This document shows, in pieces, positions 15,340-21,048 of a stretch of 21,048 nucleotides of DNA. The notes beneath the pieces are model-generated. The model had not been told where the DNA came from, did no database searches, and saw only the letters and a list, made by a program, of their open reading frames with translations. The number at the start of each line of letters is the position of its first letter. Position 1 is the stretch's first letter. A program made the translations under genes and the position numbers. Source of the stretch: JANNRA01 sp031401035 (lineage in GTDB: Bacteria; Desulfobacterota; Binatia; HRBIN30; CADEER01); NCBI GenBank assembly GCA_031401035.1, contig JANNRA010000171.1, forward strand, positions 1-21,048, read 5' to 3'.

Positions 15340-16398
15340 ATGCCGTTGCGGTACGGCCTCATCGGCTGCGGCATGATGGGCTGGGAGCACCTGCGCAACC
15401 TGGCCCTGATCCCCGAGGCGCGCGTCACGGGCGTCGCCGACCCCGACCGGAACAGCCGCGACATCGCGCGCCACACCGCGCCCGACGCGACGCTGTACGA
15501 GGACTATCGCGACCTGCTGCGCAGCGGCGCGGTCGACGCCGTGGTCATCGCGACGCCCAACCACACCCACGCCGCGGTGCTGCGCGACGTCTTCGCCACC
15601 GACCTGCACATCCTGGTCGAAAAGCCCTTGTGTACGACGATCGAGGACTGCCACCTCCTGCTCGACGCCGCGCCGCGTCACCGCGGCGTGGTCTGGGTCG
15701 GCCTCGAGTACCGCTTCGTGCCGACCATCACCCGCCTCGTCGAGGCCGTGCACGGCGGCGCCGTTGGCCGCCTGCGCATGCTCGCCATCCGCGAGCACCG
15801 CTTCCCGTTTCTCGAGAAGGTCGGCCACTGGAACCGCTTTGCGCGCAACACCGGCGGCACGCTGGTGGAGAAGTGCTGCCACTTCTTCGACCTCATGCAC
15901 CTGCTGGTGCGCCAGCGCCCGCTGCGCGTCTACGCCTCCGGCGCGCAGGACGTGAACCATCTCGACGAGCGCTACGACGGCGAGACGCCGGACATCCTCG
16001 ACAACGCCTACGCCGTCGTCGACTTCGACGGCGGCGCCCGCGCCCTGCTCGACCTGTGCATGTTCGCCGAGAACTCGGCCAACGAGATGGAGCTGGCAGC
16101 CACCGGCGACGCCGGCAAGGTCGAGGCCTATGTGCCCGAGCACCGCCTGGTCTTCAGCCGCCGCGATCGCCTGAGCCGCGACGAGGAGCGCATCACCATC
16201 GCCCCGCACATCCGCGACGCCGGCTTCCACCACGGCGCGACGTACTACCAGCATCTCGCCTTCCTCGACGCCGTGCGCCGCGGCGCGCCGCCGCAGGTCG
16301 ACGTCGCCGCCGGCGCCCTGGCCGTCGCGGTCGGCACCGCCGCCGAGCTCTCCGCCCGCGAACACCGCCCGGTCGAGCTACGCGAGCTCGGCTTCTGA
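15340..16398 (+). CDS. Gfo/Idh/MocA-family NAD(P)-dependent oxidoreductase
   Basis: This is a two-domain dehydrogenase of 352 residues acting on sugars or similar polyols. The Rossmann nucleotide motif is GLIGCGMMGWEH (6-17). The signature EKPLCTT (94-100) is present, and the second-domain active-site motif is VEKCCHFFDLMH, with Lys178, His181 and Asp184. The ATG at 15340 was chosen because it directly precedes RYGLIGCG; the same frame stays open upstream, but that stretch overlaps the preceding gene in another frame and is not conserved. The gene is probably the last of the caspase transcript by spacing. A possible weak terminator hairpin (arms 16484-16490 and 16493-16499) lies 85 bases downstream, without a T-run. 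The exact substrate is unknown. Confidence 0.92.
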   Translation: MPLRYGLIGCGMMGWEHLRNLALIPEARVTGVADPDRNSRDIARHTAPDATLYEDYRDLLRSGAVDAVVIATPNHTHAAVLRDVFATDLHILVEKPLCTTIEDCHLLLDAAPRHRGVVWVGLEYRFVPTITRLVEAVHGGAVGRLRMLAIREHRFPFLEKVGHWNRFARNTGGTLVEKCCHFFDLMHLLVRQRPLRVYASGAQDVNHLDERYDGETPDILDNAYAVVDFDGGARALLDLCMFAENSANEMELAATGDAGKVEAYVPEHRLVFSRRDRLSRDEERITIAPHIRDAGFHHGATYYQHLAFLDAVRRGAPPQVDVAAGALAVAVGTAAELSAREHRPVELRELGF

Positions 16399-16526
16399 CC
16401 CCAACCCGCTCGCCGCGAGGAAGGCAGAGGCCGGGACCGCGGGCGTCCCGCTCGCCGCGCCGCGCGCCCCATCGCGAATCGAAGCGGCCGCCCGGCCGCG
16501 CCACACCGCGACGCAGCGATCGGCGC

Positions 16527-16652
16527 CTACGGCTCCACGATCGCAAGGCCGGCCGCGGCAAACCGCTTGAAGTCGCGACCGTTCATGGTGGCCAGCGTCG
16601 CGCCGGCGTGCAGCGCCGCCGCGGCGATCATGCAGTCCGCCAGCGACCGGCA
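16527..16652 (-). pseudogene. VapC-like PIN-domain toxin, C-terminal remnant
   Basis: About 41 codons ending at TAG (16527-16529) read CRSLADCMIAAAALHAG, then ATLATMNGRDFKRFAAAG. This is the C-terminal part of PIN-domain RNases, with the acidic Asp in the SLADCMIAAAAL helix and the TMNGRDF motif. A full protein would have about 130 residues. The N-terminal two thirds, with the first catalytic Asp, is absent in all frames upstream on this strand, and no antitoxin gene is seen. The open frame runs on to 17117 but that part is not conserved. It is treated as a truncated, inactive gene. Confidence 0.72.
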
Positions 16653-16759
16653 AGAATAATTGACGTCGATCACAGGCGGTCCCGTGCCGGGTTGGCGCCC
16701 GTGCCCGCGCCCAGCCGTCCGCCCTATCGAACGCGCCGTGGGCACACCGGCACAGGCGG

Positions 16760-16781
16760 CCCGCGGAGACCGCTCCGCGGG
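16760..16781. repeat. Perfect 9-bp hairpin in the remnant region
   Basis: The arms are CCCGCGGAG (16760-16768) and CTCCGCGGG (16773-16781) with a 4-base ACCG loop. It lies in about 190 bases without a gene between the VapC and TauE/SafE remnants. There is no T-run. It may be a stray end of a mobile element or a short dispersed repeat; one copy cannot tell. Confidence 0.4.
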
Positions 16782-16842
16782 GGGTCCGATACGGGATGTT
16801 CCGTCAGCTACTCCAGCTTGTCCGGGCGATCGGCCGGCGCTG

Positions 16843-17274
16843 ATGCTGGCCGTCGGCACGACGATGGTGCGCGGCCGCGGCGAGAGCGACCGCGTACCGA
16901 CCTGCCGGCCGATGCTGTGCATGAGCATCGGCGCCGTCATCGGCCTCCTGACCGGGTTTCTCGGCGTCGGCGGCGGCTTCATGATCGTGCCGGCGCTGAT
17001 CTTCCTCGCCGGCATCGAGACCGCCTCGGCCATCGGGGCGTCGCTGGCAATCATCGCCATCAACTCCTTCGGCGGTCTGCTCGGCCACCTCGCCGCGGTG
17101 CCACCGCTCTGGCGCACCGCCCTGCTCTACCTGCTCGTCGCCGTCGCCGGCATGCTCGTCGGCGCCCGTTTCGGCATCGCCATTCCGGAACGCACGCTGC
17201 AGCGCGCCTTCGGCGCCATGGTCATCGCCGTCGGTGCCGCCATCGCGGTGACGACGCTGGTTGCGCTCGCCTAG
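16843..17274 (+). pseudogene. TauE/SafE (TSUP) permease, C-terminal half only
   Basis: TSUP permeases move sulfite, sulfonates or other organic anions through two repeated membrane halves of about 125 residues each. Only the second half is present: IGLLTGFLGVGGGFMIVPAL, then SAIGASLAIIAINSFGGLLGH and the typical end PERTLQRAFGAMVIAVGAAI. Family members have about 250-270 residues, while this piece has about 143 from ATG 16843. The frame is open farther upstream to 16660, but that part has no membrane character and no similarity to the first half. It is most likely a 5'-truncated gene. A functional half-size transporter is possible but unlikely. Confidence 0.75.
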
Positions 17275-17293
17275 GACGCCGGGCGTCGAGCGC

Positions 17294-17572
17294 TCAGCGC
17301 GTCAGTTCGTTGCGCAGGCTGCGCGTCATCAGCCAGGCGTAGAGCGCGGGGCTGAGGCGGTTGAGTAACCAGCTCGCCTTGCCGGCGGCGGAGAGGACGA
17401 GCAGCCGACGGCGGTGGCGCACCGCGGTCACCACCGCCGCGGCGACGTCGTCCGGGTCCGCCACTCGACCCACCGTCGACTGCGGGTGGCGCGTCGGTCG
17501 CCCGGCGCCGTCCAGCGCCGCGGCGCCGATGCCGGTGGCGGTGAAGCATCGGCTGGCAACCGGTCCAGCTAG
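17294..17572 (-). pseudogene. Short-chain dehydrogenase/reductase (SDR), C-terminal remnant
   Basis: On the minus strand, 92 codons read LAGPVASRCFTATGIGAAAL, then GRVADPDDVAAAVVTAVRH and LLVLSAAGKASWLLNRLSPA, ending ...SLRNELTR before TGA (17294-17296). This is the last third of a classical SDR: the 'PGPV.T' loop after the active site, the 'V.DPDDVA' helix and the C-terminal tail. The Rossmann motif and the Ser-Tyr-Lys triad are missing. Upstream in the frame the sequence becomes unrelated at about 17573, so the 5' part was lost. The frame has no start codon with a ribosome site. Confidence 0.72.
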
Positions 17573-17875
17573 CCGCCCGGAGGCCCACGTCCCACGTCCG
17601 ATACTTAACGTTACGTCGCGATCGCCAGCTAATCCGGGCTACCCGCTCGAGGATGCATCAGGAGCGACGATCGGCGGGCGCCCCGAGCCCGGCTGGTACA
17701 CCCGGCAAGACCGTGCGACACCGGACTGCGTAGATTGGAGAGGCCAGAGGAAATCAACCGAGAGCGAGGCGACCGCTGCCTCCGGAATTACAGAAGAGAA
17801 TTGCTTTATCCTTAGAGAAAGCCTAACCCGCCGATACTCATCACTTCACCATCACCCTTTGAAGGAAGATCTCCG
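17573..17875. other. Non-coding stretch upstream of the secreted CARDB-like gene
   Basis: No credible gene was found. GC falls clearly along the stretch. A short imperfect palindrome TAATCCGGGCTA (about 17632-17643) resembles the REP-like 'TAGCCCGGATTA' sequences of many proteobacteria. A weak promoter candidate for the next gene is TTGCTT (17801-17806) and TAACCC (17824-17829), spacer 17. A good Shine-Dalgarno, GAAGGAAG, lies 8-15 bases before the ATG at 17876. Confidence 0.5.
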
Positions 17876-18637
17876 ATGAAACTGATGAAACAGCGACTGA
17901 TGGCATTCGCCGCTGGGGTGGGCATCCTGCTGATGTCCGGGCTTGTTCAGGCAGCACCTCCGGATAGATCCTGGTCGCCATTTAGCCTCGCTCTCTACTG
18001 TAGCGTCAACGACGGTATCTTTGTTCCGGATCAGGGAAGTGGATACGGTTGCATCCTCCCGGACGGCACAATAATCTACTGTTTTGGCGGTGATTGTGTG
18101 ACCACCCCTGCAGGGTCAGAGGAGCAGCCGCCGCGTTTCGGTAGCGCGGCCTGGGCAGGCCTGTGGAAGTCTGTTGAGATCGAGGAACAAGTGATTGATC
18201 TCAACAACAAGGTGGAAACGGTCCTCTCGGGTATGAAGTTTCTTCTAGAGCAGACGGATGGCGGATCGGAGCCCGACCTCGTTCCCCTACCGCTTGCTAA
18301 CGACGCGGGCGAAGCGGCTTTCTGCCGGCTGAGCTCGGACGGCAAGAAACTCCAGGTGCTGGTCCACAACCAAGGCGGTAGTCCCGCCGTCGCATCGGCA
18401 ACCCGCGTCGAGTTCCAAAGCGGTTCCACAACCAGTATTGCTACGCTCCCAACGTCGGCACTGTCCGGTTCCAGCCCGACCACCCTCGTCGAGTTCAACC
18501 GTCCGGTAGGCTGCACCGGTGTAGGCGGCACTGGGAGCTGCGACTTCCAGATCAGCGTCGACATCAATGGGGCGGTTGTGGAGTCGAACGAGGAGAACAA
18601 CAGCGTCGTTGGACGTTGCTCTCCGTCGTTCCAGTAA
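17876..18637 (+). CDS. Secreted Cys-rich protein with CARDB-like domain, function unknown
   Basis: An intact exported protein of 253 residues. The signal peptide is MKLMKQRLMAFAAGVGILLM with cleavage near QAA (27). A short N-terminal unit has four Cys (LYCSVNDG, YGCILPDG, IIYCFGGDC). A helical segment (IEEQVIDLNNKVETVL) follows. The C-terminal half is a beta domain like CARDB: FCRLSSDGKKLQVLVHNQGG with SPAVASATRVEF, ending DINGAVVESNEENNSVVG. Eight Cys in the mature part suggest disulfides. The ATG was chosen for GAAGGAAG in front. GC and codon use are visibly less GC-biased than in all neighbours, which suggests transfer. It sits alone between gene remnants on both sides. No enzyme motif is seen. 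Confidence 0.82.
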   Translation: MKLMKQRLMAFAAGVGILLMSGLVQAAPPDRSWSPFSLALYCSVNDGIFVPDQGSGYGCILPDGTIIYCFGGDCVTTPAGSEEQPPRFGSAAWAGLWKSVEIEEQVIDLNNKVETVLSGMKFLLEQTDGGSEPDLVPLPLANDAGEAAFCRLSSDGKKLQVLVHNQGGSPAVASATRVEFQSGSTTSIATLPTSALSGSSPTTLVEFNRPVGCTGVGGTGSCDFQISVDINGAVVESNEENNSVVGRCSPSFQ

Positions 18638-18870
18638 TGCCTCCTCTCTGAAACCCGGGGCCCGGCCCGCGATGCCGCTGCCCCGGCGGCCGTTGACCGA
18701 GTATTCAGGGTGGAGCTCTAGCGGAATCCGGGGCGATGGCAGGTGGGGAGCCTCCGCAACGCCCGGAGGCGGCTGCGCGCGGCTCGAGCTGCGCCGCGTG
18801 AGGAACGTGACGCGGGGTTCACGCCTGCGAGAGCGACGGACGTCCACGTTGTCAGGTCCCGCGAGGACAG
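18638..18870. other. Gene-free stretch downstream of the CARDB-like gene
   Basis: No coding sequence could be supported on either strand. It contains a 7-bp hairpin, GCCTCCG (18750-18756) and CGGAGGC (18764-18770), with a 7-base loop and no T-run. The right part leads into the IS91-type remnant and may be degraded transposase 5' sequence, but I cannot show that. Confidence 0.5.
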
Positions 18871-19172
18871 TCCTCAGTTTCCTTCCGGCGCGGCGTCTGC
18901 CCGTCGTGCTGTGGCCGGCGCATGGCCGAGCGCGCCGCGCATCTGGTCGACAGCGTCTTCGGCGATCTCCCCGTCCGCCAGTGGGTGCTGACGCTGCCGC
19001 ATCGCCTGCGCTACGCACTCGCCTACGACCAGCGCCTCTGCCGCGCCGTGCTGGCGGTGTTCGTCCGCGCCGTGCTCGGCTTCGAGCAGCTGATCGCCCG
19101 CATCCTCGCCCACCTCGGGCTGCCGCTGGAGGCGCCGTCCCCGTGCCGCCGCGTCAACCGAGCTGGCTGTGA
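18871..19172 (+). mobile_element. IS91-family transposase remnant with internal deletion
   Basis: One frame reads VSFRRGVCPSCCGRRMAERA, then AHLVDSVFGDLPVRQWVLTL and LRYALAYDQRLCRAVLAVFV. This is the zinc-binding and early part of an IS91-type (Y2, rolling-circle) transposase. Right after RAVLGF (about 19083) it jumps to EQLIARILAHLGLPLEAPSP, which is the family's C-terminal end. Some 200 or more central residues, including the tyrosine nucleophiles, are therefore missing. The start is missing too, and the upstream 'FSCK' Cys is not found. The tail ends in TGA at 19170-19172 only in a shifted frame. It is an immobile relic of rolling-circle transposition at this place. Confidence 0.75.
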
Positions 19173-19441
19173 CGGGACGCGAACTGAGCCCCGGCCGACC
19201 AGAGCTCCCCTCGCGCGGCCCCCGCCGCCGCGCGACCGCCCGCGTGCGCCCTGCGTTCGCCCCGGGGGGCCCTGCCGCTGACCGCTACCGAGCGGCAGGG
19301 ACGCTGGCCCGGGCCTCGGCACCCTTGTCCGTGCCTCGCGCCCCGCGCTCGGAGCGTCATCGGTCGGTCGGGGACCCGGCCGCCGCCCCGTCCGAGACCG
19401 GGAATTATGTCAAATCGCCAGCTCATACTGCCTATGCGCTC
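19173..19441. other. Gene-free stretch between IS91 and glutamine-synthetase remnants
   Basis: No gene could be supported. The minus-strand open frame of the glutamine-synthetase remnant runs through it, but the residues are Arg/Gly-rich and unconserved. A hairpin is present with perfect 10-base arms CCCTGCCGCT (19270-19279) and AGCGGCAGGG (19291-19300) around an 11-base loop, without T-run. IS91 elements carry hairpins near their ends, so an element end is possible. Confidence 0.45.
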
Positions 19442-19711
19442 GGGCATACAGCGCACGTCGCCGTAGCCCTTCTGCCAGGAGGTGAAGCGGTAGCCGGGCA
19501 CCGGATCCATCTCCATGTCGCAGGCGAGCAGGTAGTCGCAGGCGTGCATGCCGTGCGCGATGGCCTGGCTGCAGAAGAAGCCGGCATCGTAGCGCTTGCC
19601 GACCAGGCGGCCGTAGAGGTCGGGGAAGACGACCAGCACGGTGTCGATCTCGCCGCGCCCGACCAGGTCGCGCAGCTCGGCCTCGGTGAGCATGCCGGCG
19701 GGAGGGGACAT
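19442..19711 (-). pseudogene. Glutamine-synthetase-family protein, N-terminal fragment
   Basis: On the minus strand the frame starts MSPPAGMLTEAELRDLV, then EIDTVLVVFPDLYGRLVGKR, CDYLLACDMEMDPVPGY and RFTSWQKGYGDVRCMP. That is the N-terminal beta-grasp domain of a GlnA-like or gamma-glutamyl-amine ligase. Similarity stops at MP (19442), about 90 residues in, and the ATP-binding catalytic domain (a full protein has about 440 residues) is absent. The frame continues to a stop at 19154 with an unrelated tail. The start may be 19711 or the second ATG at 19693; the 19729 ATG is less likely. It is probably a truncated, inactive gene. Confidence 0.75.
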
Positions 19712-19786
19712 GGACGAGCGGCGTAGCACGGTCGGCGCGGCTTGTCGCGCGGTGAACCGCCGGCGCGGCGGATCCGCGCCCGCCGC

Positions 19787-21048
19787 TTACCCCGGTCCGG
19801 TCAGGCGCTCGATCAGCGCCGCGTCGAACGCCGCTGGCTCTTCGTACATCGCCGCCGCGAAGGCAGCGTCGAAGGGTTCGCCGGCGCCGAGGCGTTCAAG
19901 CAGGTCACGCAGGCGGCGCCGGCCGTGTCGATCGACCAGGGCGCGCACCGCCAGGTAGCTCTGCGCGTACGCGGTCGGCACGCGCGGCGCCGGCAGGGCG
20001 GTGAAGGTGGCGCCGAGATCGGCGAGGCGGAACAGCTCGCGGCCGGCGATGGTCTTGCCGGCCCAGGCGGCGCGGTCGCCGTCGCGCTCCTCCTCGGCCC
20101 AGATCGCCACCCCCTCGTTCATCCACACCGGCACGCGGCCGCGTGTCAGCTGGTGCACCAGTACGTGCCCGTACTCGTGCCGCAGCGTGCGTTGCAGGAG
20201 GTCGTGATCGCCCTCGACCAGGCCGCCGACGGGCAACTTGATGCGCCCATCGTAGACGCCCGCCGTCCAGCTCGGCGTCTGCGTCACGTCGTGGAAATCC
20301 TCGCTCGGGTAGAGCACCACCGGCACGCGCTCGCCCGGATAGAGGTCGAGCTTGTTGCCGACGTGGAAGTAGGCGTCCTCGAGCTGGCGCGCCACCAGGT
20401 CCGCCGCCGCCTGGCTGTCGCGTTCGCCGCCGGCGAAGCCGATGGCGAAGTGGGCGCTGCGCAGCTCGTCGAAGTCCCACTCGGCGTCGAGCTCGCGTTC
20501 GAGGCGCGCCGTCATGGCATCGAAGTCGCCGCCCTGCGCGCCGGCGTCGCGCGCCCGATGCAACGCTTCGACCGCCGCCGCGCGGTCGCCGAGCTGGCGG
20601 TACGCCTTGGCCAGCGCGGTCAGGGTGGCAGGATCGGCGGCGCCGAGCGCGGTGGCGCGCTCGAGCGTGTCGCGCCCCTGCTGCCACTCGTCCTGGCGCA
20701 CCTGCGCGATGCCGAGGGCGCTGAGCAGCGCACCGTCCTCCTCGATTTCCAGCGCCTCCTCGAGCAGCGGCACGGCGACGGCGGGCCGCTCGGCGTTGAG
20801 TTCGGCGACCGCCCAGTTCTGCAGCACGGTCTTCAGATTGCGCGGCAGGGCCGGCGCTTCGGGATCGCGCGCCAGCGCGTCGCGCAGGCGCACCGCGGCG
20901 TCGGCGTACTCGCCGGCGGCATTGAGCGCCACCGCCTGCTCGTTGAGCTGCCGCGGCGCGCCGGCGCCGCTCTCGGCCGGCGCCGCCAGCGGCGGGCGCG
21001 GCGGCAGCGGGCGCGGTAGCGGCAGCAGCCGCGCCAGCCCGGCGGCAG
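19787..21048 (-). CDS. TPR and peptidase-MA-type zinc metalloprotease, 5' end beyond window
   Basis: This is a probable zinc metalloprotease of the gluzincin type. The motif RTLRHEYGHVLVHQL (HEYGH encoded at 20165-20179) followed by PVWMNEGVAIWAEEE gives the HExxH and the downstream Glu of the peptidase-MA family. Ahead of it are TPR-like helical repeats (about 20480-20940: ALLSALGIAQVRQDEWQQGRD, ATLTALAKAYRQLGD). The reading frame goes on past the GTG at 20930-20932 through a Pro/Leu-rich segment to the right edge, with no stop, so the true start lies outside. That segment may belong to a signal or linker region. The stop is TAA at 19787-19789. The gene points toward the glutamine-synthetase remnant on the same strand, 75 bases away. 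No substrate is suggested. Confidence 0.85.
   Translation of the reverse strand, partial: AAGLARLLPLPRPLPPRPPLAAPAESGAGAPRQLNEQAVALNAAGEYADAAVRLRDALARDPEAPALPRNLKTVLQNWAVAELNAERPAVAVPLLEEALEIEEDGALLSALGIAQVRQDEWQQGRDTLERATALGAADPATLTALAKAYRQLGDRAAAVEALHRARDAGAQGGDFDAMTARLERELDAEWDFDELRSAHFAIGFAGGERDSQAAADLVARQLEDAYFHVGNKLDLYPGERVPVVLYPSEDFHDVTQTPSWTAGVYDGRIKLPVGGLVEGDHDLLQRTLRHEYGHVLVHQLTRGRVPVWMNEGVAIWAEEERDGDRAAWAGKTIAGRELFRLADLGATFTALPAPRVPTAYAQSYLAVRALVDRHGRRRLRDLLERLGAGEPFDAAFAAAMYEEPAAFDAALIERLTGPG

Noticed and set aside
16660..16842. In-frame 5' extension of the TSUP fragment
   Set aside because: It has no membrane-helix character and no likeness to the first half of TSUP permeases, so it was left out of the gene.
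16653..17117. In-frame minus-strand extension of the VapC-like remnant
   Set aside because: The residues are unconserved and overlap the TSUP fragment antisense. No PIN N-terminal motif was found.

Overview
The window is uniformly high in GC and densely coded. It looks like a Gram-negative bacterial chromosome, because it carries an outer-membrane-type beta-barrel ending in Phe, several Sec signal peptides and a membrane anti-sigma factor. A secreted protein with a long Thr/Pro/Ala linker and a C-terminal dockerin-like calcium-binding repeat pair recalls the deltaproteobacterial / Candidatus Binatia type. That placement is inference from style, since no rRNA or marker gene is present.

Left part (1-7656), mostly housekeeping and signalling. 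A TetR-type regulator runs off the left edge and has no ordinary start codon. It diverges from aroD (type I 3-dehydroquinate dehydratase), which is followed by a MaoC-type hydratase and a DegT/DnrJ/EryC1-type PLP enzyme. Converging on these is a 1,127-residue zinc-ribbon / class III cyclase / ATPase / helical-repeat signalling protein, with an RlmD/RumA-type RNA m5U methyltransferase upstream on the same strand.

Centre (7708-14891), the most interesting block. On the minus strand, an unusual sigma-70-like factor is followed by an anti-sigma-like membrane protein (two zinc-finger motifs, one membrane helix, extracytoplasmic SH3b) and, 3 bases later, by the secreted dockerin-like protein. Divergent from the sigma gene, across about 350 bases, is a membrane-anchored caspase-like protease with intact His/Cys, a TolB/FlgO-like domain and an NTF2-like tail. 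A beta-barrel protein, a small secreted protein and a Gfo/Idh/MocA oxidoreductase follow. I propose an envelope-sensing sigma/anti-sigma/caspase module. The domains are visible in the sequence, but the functional link is inference.

Right part (16399-19711), a gene graveyard: the C-terminal end of a VapC-like PIN toxin, the C-terminal half of a TauE/SafE permease, the C-terminal end of a short-chain dehydrogenase, an internally deleted IS91-type transposase and the N-terminal end of a glutamine-synthetase-family protein. In the middle sits one intact, visibly lower-GC secreted CARDB-like protein (17876-18637) with its own Shine-Dalgarno. This looks like an insertion and deletion hotspot.

Right edge (19787-21048): a TPR plus peptidase-MA-type zinc metalloprotease on the minus strand, open at the edge of the window. 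I saw no tRNA, rRNA or CRISPR array.
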